Shown here piece by piece: positions 1 through 8,661 of a DNA stretch of 64,000 nt. A program made the position numbers and the translations under genes. The DNA comes from CAXBGS01 sp963975425 (GTDB lineage Bacteria; Planctomycetota; Planctomycetia; Pirellulales; Pirellulaceae). The notes beneath the pieces were generated by a model. That model worked only from the letters and a program-made list of their open reading frames with translations, was not told the origin of the DNA and did not search any database. Position 1 is the first letter of the stretch. Each line of letters opens with the position of its first letter. The stretch spans positions 186,001-250,000 of the forward strand of contig CAXBGS010000005.1 in assembly GCA_963975425.1 (NCBI GenBank). Direction: 5' to 3'.

Positions 1-2
1 AA

Positions 3-1400
3 GTCACGAAGAATTTGGCAGGGGCGCAGCGGAGCAACAACCCCGGCGCGGCTGCGATCGTGCAGTCGCTGTTCAAAGGCTTAAAGCCGGTTGCCGAGGG
101 CGATTACCACCCGGCCGCGCGGATCACGGCGCTGTCAATCATTGGCCGACTCGATTCGAAAGCGGGCAGCACGACCGCCAAACGAGCACCGGTCCCCTTC
201 GCCGGAAGCTTCCCCCTGCTTCTGGCTCAATACAACAAGGAAGACAACCCCGATGGCGTTCGCGCCGCGGCACTGCAAGGACTCCATCGATTCGTCTCGA
301 TCGGATTCCCCTCGCTTCGACCACAGGACACCGCCCCCGTCATTGATGCGATGCAGAAACTGCTCGACTCCGACCCACCGGCAGGTCGCGACCGGATGTC
401 CCACGCCTACTTACAGCGATTTGCTGTCGACATCCTCACGACCTTAAAGCCGGCCGACGAAAAGCTGGGTGAGACTCTCGTCAGCGTCAGCACAGAGCCC
501 AGCCGACACGACCTGATTGCACTTTATTCGGCCTCAAAGCTTGCGAGCGTGGGGAAATACGGTGGCGCTATCGACAACCCCGAGCCCCTGCTAAATCAGT
601 GGACGGCCCGAGCCATGCGAGCTTTTCAGTACGAGTACGAGCGGCTCGTGATGCTCGACGGCATCGGTGCGGCGTCTAGCCAGCCCCCCAAACCCGAGTC
701 CACCGTGATCAAAAAAGAGGATCAGGTTCGCGTCCCCATGGGTGGATATGGCGGGGATGACTACGAAGAAGACATGGAGGATGACGGCGGCAGCTTCGAA
801 GACGACGGCGGTGGATACGATGACATGGACGAGTCCTACGAAGACGACGATGGATTTGGGTACACATACACGGCCAACCCACAACCGCCGGAAGTCATTG
901 CATCACGACGCCGGCTCAATCACGTGCTGCAACAGATCCATCGTGGTGTCACCGGATCGACCAAGGCAGGCGTCCCCAGTCGTCCAGCCGGGCTGCTGGC
1001 CGCTGCCAAAGACCCAAACAAACGCAAGATCCAGAAATGGGCCGAGTCCATGGCCGAACTGGTGACCGCCTTGAATGACCCGGTGCACGATGACCGAGCC
1101 AAGTTCAAAGAGGCGCTTTTGCTGCAGATTGAAACGATTCAAGAGATCGCAGGCTCGGCCGGACAGGAAGTGGCGGCCGAATACGCGAACCTTCCCTTCG
1201 GCCTGAATCCATTCACGAAACTGGCCGTACTCTCGGGTGAACCGCTGAAGAAGCCCAAAGAAGCGGAACCCATGATCGCTCCGCCGGCCGAAGCCGAAGC
1301 GCCCGTCGATGGCGAACCCGCGACGCCACCGGAGGCTGTGGCTCAACCGCCGATCGGCGCTGCTGCGTCGAATCCCACCCCGGCGCCGACGGGCACCTAA
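3..1400 (+). CDS. HEAT-repeat-like protein with acidic Gly/Asp/Tyr-rich segment (5' end outside window)
   Basis: The frame is open to the left edge, so the gene very probably starts before the window; a TTG at 15 is the first possible start inside it. About the first 230 visible residues are alpha-helical with alanine- and leucine-rich repeats of the HEAT kind (RAAALQGLHRF is typical). They are followed at roughly residues 245-290 by a very acidic stretch rich in Asp, Glu, Gly and Tyr. A second helical part and a Pro/Ala/Glu-rich tail end the protein. No catalytic motif is seen. HEAT scaffolds generally bind other proteins, so a scaffold role is likely but the partner is unknown. Confidence 0.6.
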   Translation, partial: VTKNLAGAQRSNNPGAAAIVQSLFKGLKPVAEGDYHPAARITALSIIGRLDSKAGSTTAKRAPVPFAGSFPLLLAQYNKEDNPDGVRAAALQGLHRFVSIGFPSLRPQDTAPVIDAMQKLLDSDPPAGRDRMSHAYLQRFAVDILTTLKPADEKLGETLVSVSTEPSRHDLIALYSASKLASVGKYGGAIDNPEPLLNQWTARAMRAFQYEYERLVMLDGIGAASSQPPKPESTVIKKEDQVRVPMGGYGGDDYEEDMEDDGGSFEDDGGGYDDMDESYEDDDGFGYTYTANPQPPEVIASRRRLNHVLQQIHRGVTGSTKAGVPSRPAGLLAAAKDPNKRKIQKWAESMAELVTALNDPVHDDRAKFKEALLLQIETIQEIAGSAGQEVAAEYANLPFGLNPFTKLAVLSGEPLKKPKEAEPMIAPPAEAEAPVDGEPATPPEAVAQPPIGAAASNPTPAPTGT

Positions 1401-1444
1401 ACCGGGCGGATCGCCAAACCGGGTGAGCGATTAAGTCGGCTGAA

Positions 1445-1487
1445 CAAGCGAGCCGATGGAATAGCCAAGCAAGCCGATGGGAATAGC
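1445..1487. repeat. Two imperfect 21-22 base tandem copies
   Basis: Two adjacent copies of a 21/22-base unit containing AGCCGATGG and AATAGCC lie in the spacer after the first gene. The second copy has one inserted G and one substitution. A partial third copy begins at 1488. No coding capacity is evident. Confidence 0.7.
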
Positions 1488-1531
1488 CAAGGCGGCTGAG
1501 CGATGAAGCCAGACGGGCAACTGCGTGGCGA

Positions 1532-1565
1532 GATTTTGCCTATCTCGCGATTCTGCCTATGTCAC
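1532..1565. repeat. Degenerate 17-base tandem pair
   Basis: GATTTTGCCTATCTCGC at 1532 is followed directly by GATTCTGCCTATGTCAC at 1549, matching at 13 of 17 positions. It lies in the spacer between the convergent first two genes. Confidence 0.5.
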
Positions 1566-1628
1566 GCGTCTGCCAACTGGATTGCGAGAGCACGAATTTG
1601 CTCCGTTACCTCGACGCGCCTGGCGTCT

Positions 1629-2372
1629 CTAATGACTGGCGATTGAGCCGTCGATCGCGATCGTTTCGCTAAAGTCCCAGGGATAGAACGACCGGCTTAT
1701 CTGCTTCGCCAGCATGCCCAAATACAGCTTTCGGAACCGTGGCTCGGTTGTCTCGCTGGTGTATTGCCCTGCGTTGGTCGGGAACGTGAACTCTTCAAGC
1801 TCGCGGCGGTACAAGACATCGCCCGTGGCCACGTCGATAACCGAAATCGTCACATCGGCACGCCCGCGATAGAGCGTTGCCCCATCACGCAGACGCAGAT
1901 TGGTCACCTCGATTCCCAGCAACTTGTCAGCCTTGACTCCCTTGCCGATCTCGACAAAGTCGATCGAGTCCCATCCGTTCTTATCTCGCCATTGTTCGAT
2001 CAAATCTTCGCGGATGAGCGTCAGGTCATCGATCTCGCTCAACAGTAACTCACCAACGCGGCGACTAAGAATGCGAGCCGACGTATCATTGCTGTACTGG
2101 CTGCTGTCGGTCACCGTGACGATGGCCACACGCGAGTCCTCCAGTCCCTCATACTCGGCCGGAACCTTATCCGCACCCACAGCGTGCATCAGGTTCGAAT
2201 AGAGCCCCAGGCAACCCGGTTGCGTGGTGAGGATAATCGCCACAAACGCAGTGCCGAGCAGGGCGGAACCGATCGAAACCGCGCCATGCAACGGAGACGA
2301 ACCACGCTGGACGCTGGAGGCGAAATTCAGTTGCGAAGGCTTAGATTCTGGTGGAGCGGTGTGTCGATCCAT
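1629..2372 (-). CDS. Putative lipoprotein of unknown function
   Basis: A 247-residue protein. A good ribosome site (AAAGGA, 9 bases before the ATG at 2372) supports the start. It has an unusually long hydrophilic N-terminus of about 30 residues, then a hydrophobic segment near 33-50 that ends in TTQPGC, which looks like a lipobox with Cys as the anchored residue. The mature part begins with a beta-rich stretch (SRVAIVTVTDSS) followed by helices and strands. This vaguely resembles CsgG/LpoB-type periplasmic domains that read out protein stability or assembly, but the likeness is weak. Family not recognised. It stands alone, divergent from nothing obvious and upstream of the DUF2752 gene on the same strand. 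Confidence 0.6.
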   Translation of the reverse strand: MDRHTAPPESKPSQLNFASSVQRGSSPLHGAVSIGSALLGTAFVAIILTTQPGCLGLYSNLMHAVGADKVPAEYEGLEDSRVAIVTVTDSSQYSNDTSARILSRRVGELLLSEIDDLTLIREDLIEQWRDKNGWDSIDFVEIGKGVKADKLLGIEVTNLRLRDGATLYRGRADVTISVIDVATGDVLYRRELEEFTFPTNAGQYTSETTEPRFRKLYLGMLAKQISRSFYPWDFSETIAIDGSIASH

Positions 2373-2529
2373 TGCAGCGAATCCTTTCGTGCGTCGTTGC
2401 GTTTAGGCCAATGGCGGTCCGGCAAATCGTTTGCAGCGGACCGCTTGTTCGTGCAGTGAGCATGCTGTCATACAACAAAAATCCCTGCCAAAGCCACATC
2501 GATTTCCCGCCCGCCACCTGCCCCGAAAA

Positions 2530-3000
2530 TCACCCGAACAACCGCCAGGCCCACATCAACAGGGTGAGACTCGCGATTGCCAGCAAGGCGACACCGAGGA
2601 CACGCTGGATGTCGAAACTGGGCATTCGCCCGGTCAGCCCTGCGTGACCACAAACGCAAGCAAAACCGAGGCTGTACAACGCCAGAAAGAAGCCGCCAAG
2701 GTTCGCCGACAGGCTTTCGGCCCACTGGCCGTGCATGAAATACGACCACGATGTCGTCATCCCGCAGCCCGGACAGGGCATCCCGGCGAGCATCCGCATT
2801 GTGCATGGAGGCAACCCGAGTTGCTGGTGCGTCCCCATCCCGCTGGGACTCGGTTCCAATTGCCCCGCCGTCACAAGCAGGACGAGCGGCAAAGCCATCA
2901 GGGCAAGGGCCGTGATGCGGAACGCTGATTTACCAGCTGAGCCTGTCAATGGATCCGTCGCCGACGACAAAGAAATCTCCGTTAATTTCACCCGGGCCAA
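2530..3000 (-). CDS. DUF2752 family membrane protein
   Basis: A 156-residue protein with the DUF2752 signature, LPPCTMRMLAG followed by PCPGCGMT at about residues 65-82. Three hydrophobic segments are visible, near residues 30-48, 103-122 and 133-153. Function of the family is unknown; the conserved cysteines in CPGCG could bind metal or form a disulfide. Members are common in planctomycetes, Bacteroidetes and actinobacteria and are usually small inner-membrane proteins. The gene diverges from the ribosomal-protein cluster, so its promoter shares the 3001-3250 spacer with that of rpsJ. Confidence 0.8.
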   Translation of the reverse strand: MARVKLTEISLSSATDPLTGSAGKSAFRITALALMALPLVLLVTAGQLEPSPSGMGTHQQLGLPPCTMRMLAGMPCPGCGMTTSWSYFMHGQWAESLSANLGGFFLALYSLGFACVCGHAGLTGRMPSFDIQRVLGVALLAIASLTLLMWAWRLFG

Positions 3001-3030
3001 AAAGTTTTTTCACGAAAAGCTCAACACCCG

Positions 3031-3059
3031 TTGACGCAAATCGGTCGGACCCCTAAATT
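3031..3059 (+). promoter_or_regulatory. Candidate sigma70-type promoter of the ribosomal-protein cluster
   Basis: TTGACG at 3031-3036 and TAAATT at 3054-3059 are separated by exactly 17 bases. Transcription would begin near 3066 and give a leader of about 185 bases before rpsJ. Placement in the divergent spacer and near-consensus hexamers support it; nothing experimental does. Confidence 0.45.
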
Positions 3060-3250
3060 TTCGATCTTTCCCGCAACGGAGTCTAGCGGGGAAGTGCAGT
3101 TTTCAGCCGAGTTTCGGTAGGGATGCGTCTCTCTAAAACTTGGTTCGCTAGGATGCCAGCTCGGCATCGGCGTGTCGGCAGCCCTTGATTGCCCGACGAC
3201 GTCAGCGACTGTACACCGATCACACCACAATCTATTTTACGAGTTCGCAA

Positions 3251-3574
3251 GTGTCTGCCGGGTCAAACGAAGTCATTCGCATACGTATGGAAGCATACGA
3301 CCACTCCGTGCTGGACCAGAGTGCTCAAGAGATTGTAGACACGGTCAAACGGACCCACAGCGAAGTTCACGGCCCCATCCCGTTGCCAACTCGAATCGAG
3401 CGGTACACGGTTCTGTCGGGCCCTTTTGTAAATAAGAAGTCTCGTCAACAATACGAGATTCGAACGCACAAGCGTTTGATTGATATCGTCCAGGCAACTG
3501 CCAAGACGATCGAAGCACTCAATAAACTTAGTCTTCCGGCCGGTGTAGACATCAAGATCAAGGCGTCTGCGTAA
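3251..3574 (+). CDS. rpsJ: 30S ribosomal protein S10
   Basis: S10 of 107 residues, the usual length, with family sequence such as IRMEAYDH near the start and RIERYTVLSGPFVNKKSR in the middle. The frame stays open upstream to 3185, but the GTG at 3251 gives the expected N-terminus (SAGSNEVIRIRMEAYDH) and is preferred. S10 sits in the head of the small subunit and also acts in transcription antitermination with NusB. It is the first gene of the cluster. Upstream rpsL, rpsG, fusA and tuf, often found here in other bacteria, are absent from the window. Confidence 0.97.
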   Translation: MSAGSNEVIRIRMEAYDHSVLDQSAQEIVDTVKRTHSEVHGPIPLPTRIERYTVLSGPFVNKKSRQQYEIRTHKRLIDIVQATAKTIEALNKLSLPAGVDIKIKASA

Positions 3575-3638
3575 GACTGGCTGATTTGTTCGAAACCTTG
3601 CGATTCCGCTACTCAAAGCGGTGCCGCGTCTGCCGTGA

Positions 3639-3656
3639 AAAGCTGGCATCAGCTTT
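3639..3656 (+). promoter_or_regulatory. Perfect hairpin in the rpsJ-rplC spacer
   Basis: AAAGCTG, loop GCAT, CAGCTTT form a perfect 7-base-pair stem inside the unusually long 274-base spacer between rpsJ and rplC. There is no T-run, so it is not a classical terminator. It could be part of an autoregulatory leader bound by a ribosomal protein or an attenuating structure; this is inference. Confidence 0.35.
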
Positions 3657-3848
3657 CGGCGACGTGCCTGGATGGCGGGTTTCGGTTTTACCCTAAGTGA
3701 GACGACCGGTTTCCGGATGAACGGAGGCTCTGTCGATAACCTCGGTGTTTGCGTCGACTGACGCATTTATCGTGAGTTCGGCCGAGCGGACCTTGAAACA
3801 CAACACGAAATGACGGGCGCCCTGTTTAATCGGCAGGGCGGAAGTGAT

Positions 3849-4535
3849 ATGTCACCATCAATTCTCGGCCGCAAAGTCGGGATGACGCAGGTCTTTTTGG
3901 AAGACGGAACCGCAGTGCCGGTGACCGTGGTTCAAGCGGGCCCGTGTCATGTGCTGCAAGTTCGCAATGAGCAGCGTGACGGCTATCAAGCGGTTCAGTT
4001 GGGTTTCGAGGACAAGCCTCGTCGGTTGGCCAGTCGCAGTGAACGCGGCCATGTTGCCAAGCTAGACAGTCAACGCAGCAAGCAGCGGTCCGCTGCGGGC
4101 GTCGAGTTGGTCGAAAAGGCTGACTGCGAGCCCAAGCGTTTCATCCGCGAATTCCGCGGCGAGACCGATTTAGAAGTCGGTGCTGAAATCACTGTCGACA
4201 AGTTTGCCGATGTCAAACGCGTCGATGTGACCGGGACCAGCAAAGGTCGCGGCTTCGCCGGTGTCATGAAGCGACATAATTTCAGTGGCCAGCGTGCCTC
4301 TCACGGTGTCAAGAAAGTTCACCGCCACGCCGGTGGTACCGGCTGCAGTGCATCGCCGAGTCGTCTGTTCAAGGGCATTCGCATGTCCGGGCAATACGGC
4401 AACGCCCAGATCACTGCCCGCAATCTTGAACTGGTCAAGTTCGATGCGGAAAACAATTTGATGCTGATTCGCGGTGCGGTCCCCGGCCCGAACGGTGGTT
4501 TTCTTGTCATTCGCCAAACGAACAAGGTGGGTTAG
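3849..4535 (+). CDS. rplC: 50S ribosomal protein L3
   Basis: L3 of 228 residues. The ATG at 3849 gives the expected N-terminus (SPSILGRKVGMTQVF); an upstream ATG at 3810 in the same frame would add 13 residues with no family likeness. The central loop (SKGRGFAGVMKRHNF, then HAGGTGCSASPSRLF) is the part that reaches toward the peptidyl-transferase centre. The gene follows rpsJ after a long spacer and is separated from rplD by only a few bases, so L3-L4-L23 are probably cotranslated. Confidence 0.97.
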   Translation: MSPSILGRKVGMTQVFLEDGTAVPVTVVQAGPCHVLQVRNEQRDGYQAVQLGFEDKPRRLASRSERGHVAKLDSQRSKQRSAAGVELVEKADCEPKRFIREFRGETDLEVGAEITVDKFADVKRVDVTGTSKGRGFAGVMKRHNFSGQRASHGVKKVHRHAGGTGCSASPSRLFKGIRMSGQYGNAQITARNLELVKFDAENNLMLIRGAVPGPNGGFLVIRQTNKVG

Positions 4536-4540
4536 TAGTG

Positions 4541-5212
4541 ATGGCCACATTGCCCGTTTACAACGAATCCGGCAAAGAAGTCGGCAAATACGAAATTGAT
4601 TCCGAAGCGGTTGCCGCTCGAATCAGCAAGCAACTGATGCACGACGCGGTCGTGATGTACCAAGCCAATCTGCGGCAAGGTTCACACAACACGCGGACTC
4701 GTGGTCAAGTCAGCGGCACGAACAAAAAGATGTACCGCCAAAAAGGTACCGGTAACGCACGTGCCGGTTCCAAGCGAACGAATGTTCGTCGCGGTGGTGG
4801 CGTTGCCCGGACGGTCAAGCCTCGTGATTACAGCTATCGAATGCCAAAAAAGGCAATTCGATTGGCAACACGGATGGCGATCCGATCGAAAATCGACGAC
4901 GGCGAACTGGTGGTTATCGATTCGCTCGGATTTGATGCCCCCAAAACCGCTCGCATGGCAAGCATCCTGAAGGCACTCGGCCTGGACAAGACAACCACCC
5001 TGGTTGCCACCGCCGGCCAAGACAACGCCGTTTACAAGAGCGGTCGAAACATCGCTGGCGTTTCCGTGCAAGCGGTTCGCGACCTGAACGCGTTGTCGGT
5101 CCTGTCGCCGCGGCGAATGTTGGTCACCAAGGATGCTTTGGACCAAATCAAAGACGGCACGTTCGCATCGTCATCCAATCCGGCAGGCGTTGAAGAAGAG
5201 GCGAAAGGTTAA
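4541..5212 (+). CDS. rplD: 50S ribosomal protein L4
   Basis: L4 of 223 residues. The core has the conserved loop with QKGTGNARAGSKR, which lines the peptide exit tunnel. A GTG directly before the ATG (4538) is an alternative start adding one residue. The acidic C-terminal tail (VEEEAKG) extends slightly past the usual end. In enterobacteria L4 represses its own operon by binding the S10 leader; whether it does so here is unknown. rplW follows after 3 bases. Confidence 0.97.
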   Translation: MATLPVYNESGKEVGKYEIDSEAVAARISKQLMHDAVVMYQANLRQGSHNTRTRGQVSGTNKKMYRQKGTGNARAGSKRTNVRRGGGVARTVKPRDYSYRMPKKAIRLATRMAIRSKIDDGELVVIDSLGFDAPKTARMASILKALGLDKTTTLVATAGQDNAVYKSGRNIAGVSVQAVRDLNALSVLSPRRMLVTKDALDQIKDGTFASSSNPAGVEEEAKG

Positions 5213-5215
5213 ACG

Positions 5216-5539
5216 ATGACAAGAATTCAACCTCCACCGCGCCCCGAAGGCGGCATCAAGCTGGAATCGCATCAAGTATTGATGCGTCCACTGGTGACCG
5301 AAAAGGGCGTGCACCGCGCCACGCGGCACAACCAATACGCGTTCGAGATTCACCGCGAAGCCACCAAGGCTGACGTGAAGGCCGCGATCGAAGAAATGTT
5401 CGACGTCAAGGTCGCCAAAGTCCGAACACAGACCCGCAAGGGTAAGATCCGGCGTTACCGCATGAAGGCCGGCCGCACGTCGGACTGGAAAAAGGCGATC
5501 GTGCAACTTGAAGGCGATCATCGCATCGATTTCTTCTAA
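5216..5539 (+). CDS. rplW: 50S ribosomal protein L23
   Basis: L23 of 107 residues, with the family motif RPLVTEKG near residue 24 and EEMFDVKVAKVRTQ in the middle. The N-terminal 15 residues are an extra proline-rich piece. The start is supported by AAAGG about 8 bases upstream, one of the few clear ribosome sites in the cluster. L23 lies at the tunnel exit and docks trigger factor and SRP. It overlaps nothing but is 3 bases from rplD, so translational coupling is likely. Confidence 0.96.
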   Translation: MTRIQPPPRPEGGIKLESHQVLMRPLVTEKGVHRATRHNQYAFEIHREATKADVKAAIEEMFDVKVAKVRTQTRKGKIRRYRMKAGRTSDWKKAIVQLEGDHRIDFF

Positions 5540-5615
5540 GCCGCTTTTCCAAAGCCGTTTAGCGACTTACGAAACTGAACCCTGTTTCCCATAACCTTTT
5601 ACCTGATACCTCCCT

Positions 5616-6476
5616 ATGGGCATTCGAATCTACAAGCCGACCAGCGCCGGACGCCGTAACGCGTCGGTCAGCGATTTCGCTGAACTGACGAAAGGTTACA
5701 CGCCCGAAAAGTCGCTGTTACGCCCCAAGAGAAAAACGGGCGGTCGCAATAACCAAGGTAAAATCACCTCACGTCACCGTGGCGGTGGACACAAACAGAA
5801 ATATCGCGTCATCGATTTCCGTCGCATCAAAGACGGCATCAAAGCGACTGTCGATTCGGTTCAGTACGATCCCAATCGATCCGCTCGCATCGCGTTGTTG
5901 AAATACGCCGACGGCGACAAACGATACGTGATCGCTCCCGGCGGTGTCGCTGCCGGACAAGAGATCATGAACGGCCCCGACGCGCCGCCGACCGTTGGCA
6001 ATTGCTTGCCATTGAAAAACATCCCACTCGGCACAACGGTTTGCTGTGTGGAAATGCGAATCGGTGGCGGAGCGGTGATGTGTCGTTCGGCCGGAACGTC
6101 GGCAACCCTGATGGCTCGCGAAGCCGACTGGGCACAGTTGTCGTTGCCAAGCGGCGAAGTACGACGGATTCCCAGTGTTTGTCGCGCCACCATTGGTGCC
6201 GTTGGCAACAGCGACCACATGAACGTACGGCTAGGAAAAGCGGGACGTGCTCGTTGGTTGGGACGTCGTCCGCATGTTCGTGGTACCGCGATGAACCCGA
6301 TCGATCACCCACACGGTGGTGGTGAAGGCCGAACCAAGGGTGGACGTCACCCGGTCAGCCCATCAGGCAAGAGTGCCAAGGGCGGTCGCACACGACAAAA
6401 ACGTAAACCAAGTAACAGCTCGATCGTTCGCCGCCGTAAGAGCAAGCGGTACGGTCAGTTGAAATTGCAGAAGTGA
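5616..6476 (+). CDS. rplB: 50S ribosomal protein L2
   Basis: L2 of 286 residues, close to the usual 270-280. Conserved features include TSRHRGGGHKQKYRVIDF near residue 50-67 and the C-terminal NPIDHPHGGGEGR, whose histidine is near the peptidyl-transferase centre. The basic tail (SSIVRRRKSKRYGQLKLQK) is slightly longer than in E. coli. L2 is required for subunit association. There is no Shine-Dalgarno sequence before the ATG (TACCTCCCT precedes it). Confidence 0.97.
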   Translation: MGIRIYKPTSAGRRNASVSDFAELTKGYTPEKSLLRPKRKTGGRNNQGKITSRHRGGGHKQKYRVIDFRRIKDGIKATVDSVQYDPNRSARIALLKYADGDKRYVIAPGGVAAGQEIMNGPDAPPTVGNCLPLKNIPLGTTVCCVEMRIGGGAVMCRSAGTSATLMAREADWAQLSLPSGEVRRIPSVCRATIGAVGNSDHMNVRLGKAGRARWLGRRPHVRGTAMNPIDHPHGGGEGRTKGGRHPVSPSGKSAKGGRTRQKRKPSNSSIVRRRKSKRYGQLKLQK

Positions 6477-6516
6477 TCAAACGAAAAACGATATCCGTTA
6501 ACCGTCAATTGAATCT

Positions 6517-6789
6517 ATGAGCCGCAGTAGCAAGAAAGGCCCGTTCGTCGACCCAAAGCTGTTCTTTAAAGTTCAGAAGCTGGCCGATTCCGGGCGATCC
6601 GACCCCATCACGACTTGGTCGCGCTCGTGCACGATCGTCCCCGAGTTCGTGAACGTGACGTTCATGGTTCATGACGGCCGCAAGCATGTGAAGGTGCAAG
6701 TGACCGAAGACATGGTTGGTCACAAACTGGGCGAATTTGCTCCGACACGAACATTCAAAGGTCACGGCGGTAAAGGCGGCAAACGGTAA
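6517..6789 (+). CDS. rpsS: 30S ribosomal protein S19
   Basis: S19 of 90 residues, the normal size. MSRSSKKGPFVDPKL is the typical start, and HKLGEFAPTRTFKGHGGK is the conserved C-terminal part. S19 pairs with S13 in the head of the small subunit near the A site. The leader before the ATG (GTCAATTGAATCT) lacks a Shine-Dalgarno motif. It is followed by rplV after about 70 bases. Confidence 0.97.
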   Translation: MSRSSKKGPFVDPKLFFKVQKLADSGRSDPITTWSRSCTIVPEFVNVTFMVHDGRKHVKVQVTEDMVGHKLGEFAPTRTFKGHGGKGGKR

Positions 6790-6858
6790 CGTTTATCGCA
6801 ATTCCCGACAGCGACGGCCCAAGGTGACGGCAGCAGCCGAGATTACTGGAAGACAGAA

Positions 6859-7218
6859 ATGGCAAAATTCAACGCATTCCACAAGAACGCACGCGTCAGT
6901 GCACAGAAGGTACGACTGGTCGCGGACTTGGTCCGCGGCATGTATGCCGACGAAGCGCTTGATACGCTGAAGTATCAGCCGCAGCGTGGTGCACGCTTGC
7001 TGGAAAAGGTCATCAAGAGTGCGGTCGGCAATGCACAAGACCCTGACCAGAATGCCGGCAAGAGTCATCGTATCGAAGAGTTGGTTGTGACGGACGTTCG
7101 CGTCGATGGCGGACCGATGTTCAAACGTATTCGACCTCGAGCACGAGGCACGGCGTTCATGATCAAGAAACGAAGCAGTCACATTCGCGTCGGCCTGACG
7201 CCGATCGACGAAATATAG
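6859..7218 (+). CDS. rplV: 50S ribosomal protein L22
   Basis: L22 of 119 residues. Family features are the N-terminal ARVSAQKVRLVADLVRG and the C-terminal RPRARGTAFMIKKRSSHI, the latter being the long loop that narrows the nascent-peptide tunnel and is a site of macrolide-resistance changes. Start ATG at 6859 gives the expected N-terminus (AKFNAFHKNARVSA). It lies between rpsS and rpsC as in the standard S10 operon order. Confidence 0.97.
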   Translation: MAKFNAFHKNARVSAQKVRLVADLVRGMYADEALDTLKYQPQRGARLLEKVIKSAVGNAQDPDQNAGKSHRIEELVVTDVRVDGGPMFKRIRPRARGTAFMIKKRSSHIRVGLTPIDEI

Positions 7219-7302
7219 CCGCATGTCGTCCGCGGCTTGCCGGCGACGATGCTCAACTAACACAACTTTCACTCAGACAACAACGTAAACGAGTTCTTTC
7301 CG

Positions 7303-8013
7303 ATGGGCCAAAAAGTACATCCGATCGCATTCCGAACCGGCGTCACACGCGGCTGGTGCAGTCGTTGGTACGCGTCGAAACAGGACTTTGCGGATTTGCT
7401 GGTCGAAGATCGAAAGCTTCGCAACTTTATCACCAACCATCCGAAGAAATCGCAATACAAGAGTGCCGGAATCGATCGGATCGAGATCGAACGAACTCGC
7501 GACGAAGTTCGCGTGATGATGTTTGTCGCTCGCCCGGGCCTGATCATCGGCAAAAAAGGGCAGGAAATCGAAATCCTGCAAGCAGAACTACAAAACTTGA
7601 TCGGTCGCCGCATCAACCTGAAAGTGGAAGAAGTCGGCCGTCCGGAACTACAAGCTCAATTGGTCGCCGAAGATATTGCCCAGCAATTGTCCAAGCGATC
7701 AAGTTTCCGCCGAACGATGAAACGTTCGATGGAACAAACGATGGACGCTGGTGCCAAAGGCATCAAAATCCAACTTGCGGGTCGACTCGGCGGTGCCGAG
7801 ATGGCTCGACGCGAAAAGCAAAGCATGGGATCGATCCCACTGAGCACGCTTCAAGCGAAAATTGATTACGGAACAGCTGAAGCGATGACGGCACAGGGCC
7901 ACATCGGGATTCAGATCTGGATTAACCAAGGTACTTACGGAGACGACACCGATGGCGCTGATGCCCAAACGGGTCAAGCATCGCAAAAGCCAAAGAGGTC
8001 GCATAAAAGGTAG
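7303..8013 (+). CDS. rpsC: 30S ribosomal protein S3
   Basis: S3 of 236 residues, with the start MGQKVHPIAFRTGVTRG and the KH-domain motif FVARPGLIIGKKGQEIE near residue 70-86. S3 lies at the mRNA entry site. The C-terminal 20 residues (from about GDDTDGADAQTG onward) are translated from the same DNA as the first 20 codons of rplP in another frame: the two genes overlap by 62 bases. This tail is not conserved in S3 generally, so the stop may have drifted into rplP. Confidence 0.96.
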   Translation: MGQKVHPIAFRTGVTRGWCSRWYASKQDFADLLVEDRKLRNFITNHPKKSQYKSAGIDRIEIERTRDEVRVMMFVARPGLIIGKKGQEIEILQAELQNLIGRRINLKVEEVGRPELQAQLVAEDIAQQLSKRSSFRRTMKRSMEQTMDAGAKGIKIQLAGRLGGAEMARREKQSMGSIPLSTLQAKIDYGTAEAMTAQGHIGIQIWINQGTYGDDTDGADAQTGQASQKPKRSHKR

Positions 8014-8368
8014 TGCTACGCGTGGCAATACGGTCGTCTTTGGTGACTACGGTATCCAATCAATGGAACCGGGTTGGGTCAAAGCAACGACGATCGAAGC
8101 GGGCCGGATTGCCGCCCAGCAGTACGTTCGCGGCGAAGGAAAGCTTTACATCCGAATCTTCCCAGACAAATCCGTCTCTAGCACTCCGCTGGAAACGCGA
8201 ATGGGTAAGGGTAAGGGTGAGCCGGACTTCTGGGCCGCGGTCGTCAAGCCTGGCACGATCCTTTACGAACTCGGCGGTGTGACCGAACAACAAGCGAAAG
8301 TGTGTTTCGCACGACTTGCCAGCAAGTTGCCGGTGAAAGTTCGCTTTGTCGAACGTCGCCCTGCGTAA
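7952..8368 (+). CDS. rplP: 50S ribosomal protein L16
   Basis: L16 of 138 residues. The N-terminus MALMPKRVKHRKSQRGRIKG is fully family-like (many L16 start MLMPKRVKHRK...), which fixes the start at 7952 even though it lies inside the end of rpsC. Later motifs include GWVKATTIEAGRIA and MGKGKGEPDFWAAVVKPG. L16 helps form the A-site tRNA pocket. The 62-base overlap with rpsC suggests translational coupling. Confidence 0.97.
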   Translation: MALMPKRVKHRKSQRGRIKGSATRGNTVVFGDYGIQSMEPGWVKATTIEAGRIAAQQYVRGEGKLYIRIFPDKSVSSTPLETRMGKGKGEPDFWAAVVKPGTILYELGGVTEQQAKVCFARLASKLPVKVRFVERRPA

Positions 8369-8426
8369 GCGGGTGGCGTCGGTTCACGATTGCATTGACT
8401 TGATAGATCTTTAGATCGAACTGACC

Positions 8427-8630
8427 ATGAATACCATTACTGAACTACGCGAAATGAGCGACGAGCAGTTGCAAGCGACGGCCAACGAGGCCGCGCAAAC
8501 GCTGTTCCGACTTCGTTTCCAATCGCAGTCCGAGCGTTTAAATACGCCCAGCGAAATTAAGAAAAACCGGCAATTGATCGCGAGGATCAAGACGCTGCAA
8601 AGCGAACGCACCAAAGCGACCGCTAGTTAA
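8427..8630 (+). CDS. rpmC: 50S ribosomal protein L29
   Basis: L29 of 67 residues, matching the family size. MNTITELREMSDEQLQA is the usual N-terminal helix, and NRQLIARIKTLQSER the C-terminal helix. L29 lies by L23 at the tunnel exit. No ribosome site is visible before the ATG (GATCGAACTGACC). It lies in the normal order between rplP and rpsQ. Confidence 0.95.
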   Translation: MNTITELREMSDEQLQATANEAAQTLFRLRFQSQSERLNTPSEIKKNRQLIARIKTLQSERTKATAS

Positions 8631-8661
8631 TTACCAAACACCACTGTATTAGTCGTCAACC

